A stretch of 64,000 bases of DNA from Calothrix sp. NIES-2100 (GCF_002368195.1 NZ_AP018178.1:4370287-4434286), one strand, 5' to 3'. Numbered from the stretch's first letter, positions 42,701 to 53,010 are shown. The notes: a model not told the origin generated them from the letters alone. Program-made: numbers and translations.

Positions 42701-43753
42701 ATGTCCTCTATTTCCCAAACTGTGCAAAATCGTGATATCCGTCAGTTGGGTATTAACCCCAATCACTGGTATGTAGTTGCTCGTAGTAGTGAAGTCACAA
42801 ATAAGCCTATAAATGTGGTACTTTGGCAGCAGGCGATCGCACTTTATCGAGATAATACAGGCAAAATCCACGCTTTAGAAGACCGTTGTCCCCACCGTCA
42901 AGTTAAACTCAGTCATGGGCAAGTCGTTGGTAGTAATTTAGAATGTGCATATCATGGATGGCGCTTCGATGCATCCGGTGAATGTGCAGCCGTTCCCTAC
43001 CTCGCAGAAAATCAGAAACTACCCAGCTGTAAAATTCGCTCCTATCCAGTCAAAGAACAAGACGGTTTTATCTGGCTTTTCCCTGGAGATGAAACACCAA
43101 AAGTAGAACCCCTCAGTTTACCCGAATGGGATCATCTCAATTACATTGCCACAGTTTCCATTATTAATTGTCATGCCCATTATTCTTATTTAATTGAAAA
43201 CCTGATGGATATGTATCACGGACATTTACATCAGGATTTGCAAGCTTGGGCAGAAGCAGCTTTACAAGATATAGAAGAAAATGCCAATCGCGTAGATGCC
43301 CATTATACAGCCCAAAGTTATTATAAAATCGATAAAATTTGGTCGATATCTCAATTATTTTTTCCCGCTTTGCGGCGATTACATCCTGAACCTTTAGATG
43401 TGAGTTATATTTATCCGCACTGGGCTTCAAAATTAGGACAAGATTTTCAAATTTACTGTCTACTGTGTCCTATCAATGAAACCCAGACGAAAGCTTATTT
43501 AGTGCATTTCACATCATTAAATGCATTTTGGCGATTGCACAAATTACCTATTTGGTTTCGCCGCTTAGTCAAAGACAGTTTATTTGGTGCAGCGCAGAAA
43601 CTACTTGATGGTTTAGTAGTTCAAGATGTGAAAATGATTGAAGAAGAACAACAAGCGTATTTACAAAATCCAGATAGGCGAAATTACGAGTTAAACCGAG
43701 CCTTAGTCAGCGTACAACGGCTAATGAACAACCAGTTTCAGCATAATTCATAA
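42701..43753 (+). CDS. Rieske [2Fe-2S] oxygenase, ring-hydroxylating type (350 aa)
   Basis: The N-terminal Rieske domain has LEDRCPHRQVKLSHGQV and LECAYHGWRFDASGEC, the C-x-H ... C-x2-H cluster ligands. The catalytic domain has YLIENLMDMYHGHLHQD, with the Asp and His residues expected for a mononuclear iron site, although the spacing (D-x2-H-x-H-x-H) is not the usual D-x2-H-x4-H. Family members in cyanobacteria include pheophorbide- or chlorophyllide-type oxygenases and aromatic dioxygenases; the substrate here is unknown. Confidence 0.85.
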   Translation: MSSISQTVQNRDIRQLGINPNHWYVVARSSEVTNKPINVVLWQQAIALYRDNTGKIHALEDRCPHRQVKLSHGQVVGSNLECAYHGWRFDASGECAAVPYLAENQKLPSCKIRSYPVKEQDGFIWLFPGDETPKVEPLSLPEWDHLNYIATVSIINCHAHYSYLIENLMDMYHGHLHQDLQAWAEAALQDIEENANRVDAHYTAQSYYKIDKIWSISQLFFPALRRLHPEPLDVSYIYPHWASKLGQDFQIYCLLCPINETQTKAYLVHFTSLNAFWRLHKLPIWFRRLVKDSLFGAAQKLLDGLVVQDVKMIEEEQQAYLQNPDRRNYELNRALVSVQRLMNNQFQHNS

Positions 43754-43919
43754 TTATCCCACAGATTAATCTGGGCGATGGAAACAAATACAACAAAATT
43801 TGTCGGGACGGGGAAACGCCGCCCATTATCCCCGCCCATTATCTCATCTTTATAGAGAAGATTGTCTTGAACTGTTTATTTAGAGGCAAAATAGTTACTA
43901 GTATCCCCAAATTATCAGT

Positions 43920-46022
43920 ATGAGTTATTGCCTCAATCCCAGTTGTCAAAACCCCACTTTTAACCCAGTGGATACAAAATTTTGCCTGATTTGCGGCACT
44001 AATCTCCTACTGGATAATCGCTATCGAGCGACTGAGTTACTGGGTGCTGGCGGTATGGGGAGAAACTTTTTAGCTATGGATGAACGTACCCCATCGAAAA
44101 AGCGTTGTGTGATTAAGCAGTTTTTCCCAGCTCCTCAGATTCTCAACAATCCAACTGCATACCAAAAAGCAGTTGAACTTTTTAACCGAGAAGCGGCAAC
44201 CTTGGATACACTGGGGGATGAGTCAAGTAAAATTCCTCGACTCCTGGCAAACATCGAACAAGACAAACGCCTGTATTTTGTGCAGGAATTTATCGATGGA
44301 AAGAATTTGCTCCAGGAATTGCAACAACAGGGAACTTACAACGAATCGCAGATTTTGCAGCTATTGACAGAATTGCTACCCGCGCTGAAATTCATCCATG
44401 AGCGGAGTGTAATTCACCGAGATATTAAACCAGAAAATATCATGCGTCGCCGAGATGGCGAATTATTATTAATTGATTTTGGCATTTCTAAAGAACTTAG
44501 TGGTACAGTCATGTCCATAGGTACAACGGTTGGAACTGTGGGATATGCTCCACCAGAACAAATGACCTATGGTGAATCCTATCCTGCAAGCGACATTTAT
44601 GCTTTAGGTGCAACTTGTATTCATCTGCTAACTAACACTTTTCCGCACTTACTTTACAATCCTCAAGAACAGCGCTGGACATGGCGAGAGGTGATAGCTT
44701 CTCAAGGAAAATCTGTGAGTAATCAACTAGCGCAGATTTTGGATAAAATGCTGCAACAAGACATCCGCCAGCGCTATCAATCAGCAGACGCAGTTTTAAT
44801 AGATTTACAACCAAATCCAACCCTACCAGTCTCAACACCACAAAAAATCACACCGCCTACCCCATCACCAACACTAAATTACAAGCTGAGAAATTTTATC
44901 GGGATTGTAATTACTATTGTGGTGGGTTTGACGATATATAAATTTTTCCAACCTTCAGTCCAGTCGCCACCGAGTACCATTCCTTCATTAGGGACTCAGC
45001 CATCAAATTCCCCTTCTCCCTCCCTGTCCGACTCATCAGCCTTAGCATCAAAATACTATGAGCAGGGTAGAAAATTCCGACAAGAAGGAAATAATCAAGC
45101 AGCGTTAGAACAATATAATAAAGCAATTGAGCTTAACCCTAAATATGCCAATGCCTATGTAAGCCGGGGTATAGTTCGCGATGACTTAAACGACAAACAA
45201 GGCGCTCTACAAGATTACAACCAAGCAATTGAGCTTGACCCTCAATATGCGATCGCCTATTACAATCGGGGTATAGTTCGCGATGACTTAAGCGACGAAC
45301 AAGGCGCTCTCAAAGACTATAATCAAGCAATTGAGCTTGACCCTAAATATGTCAATGCTTACATTAATCGGGGTATAGTTCGGAAAAACTTAGGCGACAA
45401 ACAAGGTGCGCTACAAGATTATAACCAAGCAATTGCGCTTGATCCTAAAGATGCCGATGCTTATTACAATCGAGGTAATCTTCGTAAGAGCTTAGGCGAC
45501 AAACAAATTGCTCTCAAAGATTACAACCAAGCCATTGCGCTTAACCCTAAATATGCTCTTGCCTACTATGGTAGGGGTATAGTTCGCAATGACTTAGGCG
45601 ACAAACAAGGCGCTATACAAGACTATAACCAAACAATTACGCTTAACCCTAAATATGTTGATGCCTACTATGCTAGGGGTAATGTTCGCGATGACTTAGG
45701 CGAAAAACAAGGCGCTCTACAAGATTTTAACCAAGCAATTGAGCTTGACCCTAAATATGTCAATGCCTACATCAATCGAGGTATAGTTCGGAAAAACTTA
45801 GGCGACAAACAAGGCGCTCTACAAGACTACAACCAAGCAATTGCGCTTAACCCTCAAGATGGCGATGCTTACTACAATCGAGGTAGTCTTCGTAAGATAT
45901 TAGGCGACAAACAAAGTGCTATTAACGATTACAATCAAGCTGCTATTTTGTATCAGCAACAGAGAAAAACAAAAGATTATCAAGATGCTATCGAACAAAT
46001 CAATAAATTATCACCTCAGTAG
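43920..46022 (+). CDS. Ser/Thr protein kinase with zinc ribbon, transmembrane helix and TPR array (700 aa)
   Basis: The N-terminus has two CxxC-type pairs (CLNPSCQNP and FCLICGTN) forming a zinc ribbon. The kinase domain (about residues 32-290) has GAGGMGRNF, an Ala/Ile-Lys (CVIKQFF), HRDIKPENIM and LIDFGISKE. A transmembrane helix lies at about 327-345. After a Pro/Ser linker come nine TPR units with highly repetitive DNA (102-bp period). This is the cyanobacterial Hanks-kinase type that signals at the membrane through protein binding. Confidence 0.92.
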   Translation: MSYCLNPSCQNPTFNPVDTKFCLICGTNLLLDNRYRATELLGAGGMGRNFLAMDERTPSKKRCVIKQFFPAPQILNNPTAYQKAVELFNREAATLDTLGDESSKIPRLLANIEQDKRLYFVQEFIDGKNLLQELQQQGTYNESQILQLLTELLPALKFIHERSVIHRDIKPENIMRRRDGELLLIDFGISKELSGTVMSIGTTVGTVGYAPPEQMTYGESYPASDIYALGATCIHLLTNTFPHLLYNPQEQRWTWREVIASQGKSVSNQLAQILDKMLQQDIRQRYQSADAVLIDLQPNPTLPVSTPQKITPPTPSPTLNYKLRNFIGIVITIVVGLTIYKFFQPSVQSPPSTIPSLGTQPSNSPSPSLSDSSALASKYYEQGRKFRQEGNNQAALEQYNKAIELNPKYANAYVSRGIVRDDLNDKQGALQDYNQAIELDPQYAIAYYNRGIVRDDLSDEQGALKDYNQAIELDPKYVNAYINRGIVRKNLGDKQGALQDYNQAIALDPKDADAYYNRGNLRKSLGDKQIALKDYNQAIALNPKYALAYYGRGIVRNDLGDKQGAIQDYNQTITLNPKYVDAYYARGNVRDDLGEKQGALQDFNQAIELDPKYVNAYINRGIVRKNLGDKQGALQDYNQAIALNPQDGDAYYNRGSLRKILGDKQSAINDYNQAAILYQQQRKTKDYQDAIEQINKLSPQ

Positions 46023-46030
46023 ATTAAATT

Positions 46031-46058
46031 ATGCTGTATGTTAATTGCTATACAGCAT
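46031..46058 (+). terminator. Hairpin after the kinase gene
   Basis: A perfect 9-bp stem ATGCTGTAT / ATACAGCAT lies 9 bp after the stop. The T-run is weak. Confidence 0.45.
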
Positions 46059-46266
46059 TAAAAATTAGATCTCCATCTTCTTTGAGAAGTCGCATATCAG
46101 CAGAAGGCGAATTTTTACAAATTATTGACAATTGCTATAGGCATAATTAATAATAGCACCCACCTCAATAGAGGTAGGCGCTATGTTTTTTATATAAATT
46201 CAGGGATAAATAATATTTACGCGGACTCCCTGATTTTTACTAATAATCAACTCGCAATCTAGTTTT

Positions 46267-46539
46267 CTAAACAGCACTACTGCGGTTTAACAAATTCCAC
46301 AAGAAAACGGCGATAATTGCGCCAAGAACCGCGACGATGATACCAGTAACGCTGAGAGTAGGCGCGGCTAATGCTAAAGTTCCCGTACTAAAGAATACAC
46401 CCAAACTACCGCCAATAAATGCACCGATGATTCCGAGAATAATGGTTCCGAGGATTCCACCACCTTGATGACCGGGATAGATAGCTTTAGCGATCGCACC
46501 AGCAATTAGTCCTAAAAGTATCCAAGCAATAATGTTCAT
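46267..46539 (-). CDS. GlsB/YeaQ/YmgE-family membrane protein (90 aa)
   Basis: Gly-rich hydrophobic segments IAWILLGLIAGAIAKAIYPG and LGTIILGIIGAFIGGSLGVF, with a third near the C-terminus, form the GlsB/YeaQ three-helix pattern. These small inner-membrane proteins are stress-induced; their mechanism is not known. GlyGlyGly loops are conserved. Confidence 0.85.
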   Translation of the reverse strand: MNIIAWILLGLIAGAIAKAIYPGHQGGGILGTIILGIIGAFIGGSLGVFFSTGTLALAAPTLSVTGIIVAVLGAIIAVFLWNLLNRSSAV

Positions 46540-46830
46540 TTTCGTGTTGTGATTGAATAACGTTTTTTACTGACAACTACACATTATCAATTTCCTTATC
46601 ATTAACCAATCTACCATTAGCCTTATTTATGTATATATCCAAAGACTAATAAAAACGCTACTATAGCAATCCGTTTAGGATTTATGAAATATTTCATAAA
46701 GGCTTGTGGAATGTTAACTGTTAACAGTTAACAGTCAACAGCCACAAAGTAGATTTTTTTCAACTGAAATAATATGGCTATATACCTTTTGATATATGCC
46801 AGAAATTTTATACATAAAAATTTAAAGAAA

Positions 46831-46861
46831 AAGCTCCTAGTTGGTCTATAACTAGGGGCTT
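46831..46861 (-). terminator. Inverted repeat of unclear use
   Basis: The arms AAGCTCCTAGTT and AACTAGGGGCTT (one bulge) form a hairpin in a long noncoding stretch. No gene obviously ends at it. Confidence 0.35.
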
Positions 46862-46980
46862 ATAAAATTATTGCTTGGTAATAGTAGTATATGTATTTAT
46901 GGTTACGCCTCTCCTCTACTTTAAGAATTAAGCTCTAGTATTTCCAAAGTATTGTTAACTTTCAAAGGCAATTCCACACC

Positions 46981-47115
46981 ATGTATAAAAAAAGTGCAAT
47001 TTTTCAAAGTATATCGGAGTGTATAAGCAAGAGAAAACTAAATAATTTATGTGAGGAATTTCAAAAAACTAAACCTAAATTAGAAGAAGAAGTGACAGCA
47101 GCCATGACAAATTAG
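46981..47115 (+). CDS. Possible small peptide gene (44 aa)
   Basis: ATG at 46981 is followed by 44 codons ending TAG at 47113-47115; the peptide is charged and helical (KRKLNNLCEEFQKTKPKLEE). The ribosome site is poor. It may be a chance frame. Confidence 0.25.
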   Translation: MYKKSAIFQSISECISKRKLNNLCEEFQKTKPKLEEEVTAAMTN

Positions 47116-47388
47116 AAACAATCCAGGAAATTGGGTATTAATTTTCATGACCTTTTTAGGGATGCGATCGCCCACCATCAAGCATGAAAATATCATTCTC
47201 CGCGTCTCCCCCTCACTCCCTCTGCGCGTTTATTTTCAAGCTTGGACTGGAAGCATCAATGATTTCCCTAGTTCGTGGGTCATCAGAGACGAGAATTTTT
47301 ATTAAAGCTAGGTTAATGGCGCAACAATTTGCTAAACTCCAACTTCTAGAGGGCAAATAGCTCACTGGGAATTGGGGGGGTTCGCAAA
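47116..47388. repeat. Spacer with a dispersed repeat copy
   Basis: 47183-47240 (CATGAAAATATCATTCTCCG onward) resembles 58393-58450 (CATGAAAATCTCATTCCCCG onward), including a run of CGCGTCTCCCC. The rest shows no gene. The DUF4336 start is a GTG at 47389 with GGGGGGTTCGC upstream. Confidence 0.55.
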
Positions 47389-48621
47389 GTGGCTCAAGAA
47401 GAACGTGTAAGTAACATAGAACAAATTGATCCAAGGGACTTTTCATGGTTTTTCTGGTTTACTTTGCCACTCTACCCCTACGGTAGACGGCGGACAATCC
47501 GCAAAGAAGTAATTAAGGATACAGTCTGGACTTTTGACCAAATGCAGGGCATTTTCTATGTTGTTGTGCCCATTCGCATGACTGTTGTCAAGTTAGAAGC
47601 AGGAGGTCTTTTAGTTTATGCTCCTGTTGCTCCAACTTCTGAGTGTATCCGCTTAGTGAATCAGTTAGTAGCAGAACATGGTGAAGTCAAGTATATTATT
47701 TTGCCAACTATCTCTGGATTAGAACATAAAGTTTTCGTCGGCCCCTTTGCTAGATACTTTCCCAAAGCACAGGTTTTTGTCACTCCCCAACAGTGGAGTT
47801 TTCCCTTAAATCTACCACTGGGCTGGCTTGGTTTACCCCCGAAAAGGACTCAAATCCTCCCAGAAGATAGCCAAAAAGCACCTTTTGCTGACGAGTTTGA
47901 TTATGCAATTCTCGGCCCCATCAACTTGGGTCCAGGGAAATTTGCGGAAGTTGCATTCTTCCACAAGCGATCGCATACTTTATTAGTCACAGATTCAGTA
48001 ATTTCTGTACCAGAGGAACCGCCTGCGATCGTGCAGTTAGACCCCTATCCTTTACTATTCCACGCTAAGGAGAATGCTGGCGATATTGTTGCAGATAATC
48101 ATGCCAACCGCTGTAAAGGATGGCAACGGATTTCGCTATTTGCTTTATACTTTCAACCAAGGGTGCTAGACGTAATTGGATTAGGTCAAGTATTGCGCGA
48201 TGCTATTACAGCATCAGAACGTTCTAAAAAAGCTTATTTTGGATTGTACCCGTTTAAATGGCAGTCAGATTGGCAACGCTCATTTTATGCTCTACGGGGT
48301 GATGGTCGTTTATTTGTAGCACCTATATTACAGACTCTCATTCTCAACCGCGCACCCCAGGAAACCATCGATTGGGCTAATAAAATAGCAAGTTGGAATT
48401 TTAAATGGATTATTCCTTGTCACTTTGACTCACCAATCAAAGCTGAGCCATATCAGTTTCGTCAAGCATTTTCTTTCCTAGAACAGCAACCCGCCGTCAG
48501 TGCTGGCTTGTTCAACAGTAATAGTTATCCTTTACCCCAAGAGGATTTTAAAGTCCTTCAGGAAATTGACATCAATCTCAACAAGTTTGGGATTGTACCG
48601 CCAGCAAAGGATAAGCTGTAG
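47389..48621 (+). CDS. DUF4336 protein (410 aa)
   Basis: The start is GTG at 47389. The protein has the DUF4336 pattern: WTFDQMQGIFYVVVPIRMTV, LVYAPVAPTSECIRLVNQLV, IILPTISGLEHKVFVGPFAR and a later PIKAEPYQFRQAFSFL. The fold resembles a metallo-beta-lactamase-like protein. Roles are unknown; members are cyanobacterial and plastid-like. Confidence 0.85.
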   Translation: MAQEERVSNIEQIDPRDFSWFFWFTLPLYPYGRRRTIRKEVIKDTVWTFDQMQGIFYVVVPIRMTVVKLEAGGLLVYAPVAPTSECIRLVNQLVAEHGEVKYIILPTISGLEHKVFVGPFARYFPKAQVFVTPQQWSFPLNLPLGWLGLPPKRTQILPEDSQKAPFADEFDYAILGPINLGPGKFAEVAFFHKRSHTLLVTDSVISVPEEPPAIVQLDPYPLLFHAKENAGDIVADNHANRCKGWQRISLFALYFQPRVLDVIGLGQVLRDAITASERSKKAYFGLYPFKWQSDWQRSFYALRGDGRLFVAPILQTLILNRAPQETIDWANKIASWNFKWIIPCHFDSPIKAEPYQFRQAFSFLEQQPAVSAGLFNSNSYPLPQEDFKVLQEIDINLNKFGIVPPAKDKL

Positions 48622-49376
48622 AGCATGGCTTAGTAACTACCGTACATTGCTCAAGGATTTTTAATTTTCGATACCAGGATTTGTTTTGCTATCATCTGAC
48701 GGAATTGGCGAAATAATCTCAAATCTAAAATTCGTACTGTCAATTTATATAACTGTCACAATGCTGCTTAACCACCAACTACATATCATCCTATAATACA
48801 CAGCTTAGATGTTATATTCAGGAATTGCTCATAACAGCAGTCAAACAGAGACTTTTAAATATCTTGCATTTAGTTCATCTTATATAAATTAAACAAATCA
48901 CACATTTTTTTGAGTAGTCAACGGTGATGTGAAATGCCTATAATATCAGGGTTTTCACAGTTATGGTTGAGACAGTAAAAAAATTATAAAATTACCGACT
49001 GCGCAGTTATCTAGAAAACTTAATAATTATTTCAATTTATTAGTGCTAATCGGCTTCTGGAGTAGTTATTCATTTCCAGACAGTGAGCCTATTTAGAAGC
49101 AAATTTGCATAAAAGTTTTCTTATGTTACGCAATTCAACCATATATATATATTCGTAAAATTTCTAATATTAATAGCTAAGAATATGAGTTATTAATAAA
49201 ATCTATCTATAGACGGATGAAATCGGGAACGTTTATATTAGCAACAACGTCAAGATCCAAAATTGAGACTACATCGAAGTCGAGACAACATAGAGAAGAT
49301 CCATTGCCGATCGCACTTCTATAAATTGGATTTGATTCTAACTCAAACTAACCCCCTAAATTAGGTATGTGTACTC
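48622..49376. other. Noncoding 755-bp stretch before the GH65 gene
   Basis: AT-rich; no gene or clear repeat seen. It must carry the promoter for the phosphorylase-mutase gene. A run of ATATATATAT near 49141 is the only simple feature. Confidence 0.5.
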
Positions 49377-52319
49377 ATGGTCAACTTATCCGTTCGCGAT
49401 TCCCAACAAAATCAGGCTCTGATTGAAGCTACAGGCTGGAACGTTATTGAAACAGAATTTGATCCCACCCAGCTGCACCATAAAGAAACAGTCTTTACCC
49501 TGAGTAATGGTTACTTAGGAACCAGGGGTAGTTTTGAAGAAGGTTATCCTCAAGATTCCGCAGCCACACTCATAAACGGCTTGTATGACAAGGTGGCGAT
49601 CGCTCATACTGAACTTGTGAATTGTCCCAGCTGGCTGCCATTAGTGGTGAAAGTGGCAGGCGATCGCTTTAGTATGGACAGTGGTGAAATTATTTACTAT
49701 GAACGACGGCTAGACTTGCGTTTAGGTATACTTAGCCGTGACGTGCGCTGGCGTTCTCCCCAAGGACATACATTAGATTTCCACTTTGAGCGGTTTGCTA
49801 GTTTAGCAGATCAGCATGTTTTAGCAATTCGCGCTCAAGTCACATCCTTAGACTTTGAGGGTGAAGTTTCTTTTGAAATTAACTTTGAGCCAGAACCCCA
49901 AACCCAAGGCGTACCACATTGGAAAACCCTGAATAAAGGTGGTGTAGATCAGATTATTTGGCTATACAACCAAACTCGTCACTCAGAAATTCAGCTGGGG
50001 ATGGCAGCTAAATTAGTAGTAGAAGGTGAAAATCCCCCACTCATCAATCTCGAAAATGCTGATACTTCCCCCAGCTTAAGCACAACCTTCCAGGTAGTAC
50101 CAGGAAAAAGCGTTAGTGTAGAAAAAATTGTTACCCTGTTTACCTCACGGGAAACAGAAATTCCCATCGCCGCAGCTTTACAGAGATTAGCAGATGAACC
50201 GCGTTACTCAACTCTTTTGGCAGCTCACATAGCCGCCTGGGAACAGGTATGGCAAGACAGTGACATTATTATAGAAGGCGATCGCCAAGCGCAGTTAAGT
50301 GTCCGTTACAATTTATTTCAATTATTAGCTGTAACACCGCGTCACGATGACCGTGTCAGCATCCCACCCAAAACCCTCTCCGGTTTTGCCTATCGAGGAC
50401 ATATATTTTGGGATACAGAAATTTTTATTCTTCCGTTCCTAACCTTAACTCAACCAGGCTTGGCTCGTAATTTGCTTACCTATCGCTACCACACTTTACC
50501 AGGAGCTAGACGCAAAGCCCAAGAAGCCGGATATCAAGGAGCCATGTTTGCTTGGGAAAGTGCGGATACTGGTGATGAAGTCACACCCCGCTGGGTTCCC
50601 CATGCTAGCGGTAACGGTGAATTAGTCAGAATTTGGTGCGGTGATATTGAAGTCCATATCAATGCTGATGTCGCCTATGCTGTTTGGCATTATTGGCAAA
50701 ATACCAATGATGACGATTGGATGCGGGATTATGGCGCGGAAATTATTTTAGATACAGCAGTTTTTTGGCAAAGTCGCGTTATTTGGAATTCAGAACGTCA
50801 GACATACGACATATTAGATGTAATTGGCCCTGATGAAAACCACGATCGCGTCAATAATAACGCCTTCACCAATTTAATGGTGCAGTGGCACTTGCAATCA
50901 GCTTTAGCAATTTGGGAATGGCTGAAGCACACCTATCCGGAAAAATCCGCCCAACTGGCGCAACAATTGAAGTTAACCACAGAGCGTCTCCATCAATGGA
51001 CGGATATTCAAGAGCGTTTATATGTAAATCAAGACAAATCAACTGGCTTAATCGAGCAGTTTGAAGGCTTCTACCAATTAGAAGATGTTAATCTCGCTGA
51101 TTACGAACCCCGCAGCCAATCTTTACAAGGTTTATTGGGAATTGAAGCCACAAACCAAAAGCAGATTCTTAAACAGCCAGATGTGTTAATGCTGCTCTAT
51201 TTACTTAGAGGGCGCTATGACTATAAAACTTTAGCCATCAACTGGGATTATTACAGCAAACGCACCGACCATAGCTATGGTTCCTCTCTCGGCCCAGCCA
51301 TTCATGCTATCTTAGCCTGCGACCTCAACCAACCCACCCACGCTTACACTCACTTTCTCCGCTCAGCCTTGGTAGACTTAGAAGATGTAAGGCGTAATGC
51401 AGCCGAAGGAATTCACGCCGCCAGTGCTGGAGGAGTATGGCAAGCAGTGGTATTCGGGTTTGGCGGTATTCGGATGACTAAATTGGGCCCTGTCGCCTGT
51501 CCTAATTTGCCTCCAACTTGGAAACGCTTGAAATTCCGGCTGCAATGGCGCAATGAGTGGTATGACTTCGACTTGCGACAAAAAACAGACATGGAAATTG
51601 ACAATCCACAAGCAGATGTGAATCTGCAAACCGCACACCCACAAATTAAAGGTGTCATCTTTGATTTGGATGGGGTTTTGACCGATACCTCTGAATTGCA
51701 CTATTTAGGGTGGAAGCGAGTAGCCGATGAAGAAGGCATTCCCTTTGACCGAGAAACCAACGACGCTATCAGAGGATTACCCCGACGAGAAACACTACTC
51801 CAAATTTTAGGCGATCGCCCCACCACTGAAGAAAAAATTCAGGAAATGATGGAGCGCAAAAACGGCTACTTCCTAGAATTAATCGAGAAAATTACCACAG
51901 AAGATTTACTACCTGGAGTAGCCAATCTCTTGCAAGAACTGCGAGATGCGGGAATTAAAGTAGCTTTGGGTTCATCTAGTAAAAATGCTCAGACAGTAAT
52001 TCAACGCTTAGGCATTAAAGATAAATTGGATGCGATCGCCGATGGTTACAGCGTCTCCCAACCCAAACCCGCACCAGATTTATTTTTATTTGCTGCTCAA
52101 CAAATTGGCATTTCCCCATCACAGTGTCTTGTTGTCGAAGATGCCATAGCCGGGGTAGAAGCAGCTAACGCCGCTGGGATGTGGTCTGTGGGACTAGGGC
52201 CAGTCGAGCGATTGGCTAAAGCTAATGTAGTATTACCCAGTTTGGAAAGAGTAACTTGGCCAGACTTGCACCAGCGCATAGCCAATAGCGAAAAGCCAGC
52301 CGTCTTAGTAGAAGCTTGA
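49377..52319 (+). CDS. GH65 glycoside phosphorylase fused to beta-phosphoglucomutase (980 aa)
   Basis: The N-terminal ~740 residues match GH65: a beta-sandwich, an (alpha/alpha)6 barrel with GFAYRGHIFWDTEIFILPF, and the general-acid segment IGPDENHDRVNNNAFTN. The C-terminal ~220 residues are a beta-phosphoglucomutase: FDLDGVLTDTSELHYLGWK (catalytic DxD), GSSSKNAQTV and VVEDAIAGVEAANAAG. A phosphorylase would cut an alpha-glucoside disaccharide (maltose-, trehalose- or kojibiose-type) to beta-glucose-1-phosphate, which the mutase converts to glucose-6-phosphate. Fusion guarantees coupling. The disaccharide cannot be told from the sequence. Confidence 0.92.
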   Translation: MVNLSVRDSQQNQALIEATGWNVIETEFDPTQLHHKETVFTLSNGYLGTRGSFEEGYPQDSAATLINGLYDKVAIAHTELVNCPSWLPLVVKVAGDRFSMDSGEIIYYERRLDLRLGILSRDVRWRSPQGHTLDFHFERFASLADQHVLAIRAQVTSLDFEGEVSFEINFEPEPQTQGVPHWKTLNKGGVDQIIWLYNQTRHSEIQLGMAAKLVVEGENPPLINLENADTSPSLSTTFQVVPGKSVSVEKIVTLFTSRETEIPIAAALQRLADEPRYSTLLAAHIAAWEQVWQDSDIIIEGDRQAQLSVRYNLFQLLAVTPRHDDRVSIPPKTLSGFAYRGHIFWDTEIFILPFLTLTQPGLARNLLTYRYHTLPGARRKAQEAGYQGAMFAWESADTGDEVTPRWVPHASGNGELVRIWCGDIEVHINADVAYAVWHYWQNTNDDDWMRDYGAEIILDTAVFWQSRVIWNSERQTYDILDVIGPDENHDRVNNNAFTNLMVQWHLQSALAIWEWLKHTYPEKSAQLAQQLKLTTERLHQWTDIQERLYVNQDKSTGLIEQFEGFYQLEDVNLADYEPRSQSLQGLLGIEATNQKQILKQPDVLMLLYLLRGRYDYKTLAINWDYYSKRTDHSYGSSLGPAIHAILACDLNQPTHAYTHFLRSALVDLEDVRRNAAEGIHAASAGGVWQAVVFGFGGIRMTKLGPVACPNLPPTWKRLKFRLQWRNEWYDFDLRQKTDMEIDNPQADVNLQTAHPQIKGVIFDLDGVLTDTSELHYLGWKRVADEEGIPFDRETNDAIRGLPRRETLLQILGDRPTTEEKIQEMMERKNGYFLELIEKITTEDLLPGVANLLQELRDAGIKVALGSSSKNAQTVIQRLGIKDKLDAIADGYSVSQPKPAPDLFLFAAQQIGISPSQCLVVEDAIAGVEAANAAGMWSVGLGPVERLAKANVVLPSLERVTWPDLHQRIANSEKPAVLVEA

Positions 52320-52354
52320 TTTTGAAGATTTGCTTTTCTCCAATTTTCCAAATC

Positions 52355-52383
52355 ATCCCACTCTGTATATCAGGGTGGGATTT
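52355..52383 (+). terminator. Terminator after the GH65 gene
   Basis: The stem ATCCCAC / GGTGGGAT has a loop of about 12 nt and is followed by TTCTC. It lies about 36 bp after the stop. Confidence 0.65.
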
Positions 52384-52560
52384 CTCTATTCTTGAGGCGG
52401 AACGAGACGCTAACAAAGAACCAATGACAAATGACCATTGACTATTGACCAATTATTAACAAATGTAACAATATTGCCATCAAAACGTTTTACCGTCTTG
52501 ACAAGCTAGAGAAGAGCCGATAACGTAATATACATACCCGGGTAAGGCCGTTAAAGAAAT

Positions 52561-52914
52561 ATGCAAACGCAAACTAAGCAAAAGGTTACTTTGTATTTAT
52601 CACCAGAACTTCACAGAAGGCTGAAGATTCGTTCAGCAGTTGATTCTGAACCAATGTCAGATCTTGCAGAGCGTGCCCTCTTTTTCTACCTATCTAATTC
52701 AGAATTGGTTGAAGAAGTAGAAGCTTCTGCTTATGGAAGAACTCACAGAGTATATTCTTGCCCCGAATGTGAAAGTTCACTGGTTTTACGTGATGGCGAA
52801 CTAATTACCTTAAATAATCAACCAGGGGTAATTGGTCACGAAGATATTTCCATTGATGAAATGGATAAAGAAAAAACCCATCCTCTGGGTGAGGAAGAGT
52901 TAGTTCCCTGCTAG
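52561..52914 (+). CDS. Ribbon-helix-helix protein with C-terminal Cys-x2-Cys motif (117 aa)
   Basis: Residues 5-45 (QKVTLYLSPELHRRLKIRSA ... MSDLAERALFFYL) form a CopG-like ribbon-helix-helix. The second half has YSCPECESSLVLRDG, a zinc-ribbon-like knuckle, then an acidic tail. It lies directly before the Ycf46 gene (96 bp). In Synechocystis a comparable small gene precedes the slr0374 Ycf46 gene, so a shared operon and regulatory role are likely. A palindrome TACCCGGGTA lies 13 bp upstream of the start. Confidence 0.75.
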   Translation: MQTQTKQKVTLYLSPELHRRLKIRSAVDSEPMSDLAERALFFYLSNSELVEEVEASAYGRTHRVYSCPECESSLVLRDGELITLNNQPGVIGHEDISIDEMDKEKTHPLGEEELVPC

Positions 52915-53010
52915 ATATGAATGAGTTATGAATAGCTAAATTCATAATTCGGTTGTCGTTACCACCAAAACGATGTCTGTACTGTACTAAGGTCTCAAGT
53001 AGGTCGATGT

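Noticed and set aside
47213..47446. Minus-strand 77-aa frame
   Set aside because: It overlaps the start of the DUF4336 gene and a dispersed repeat and shows no family pattern.
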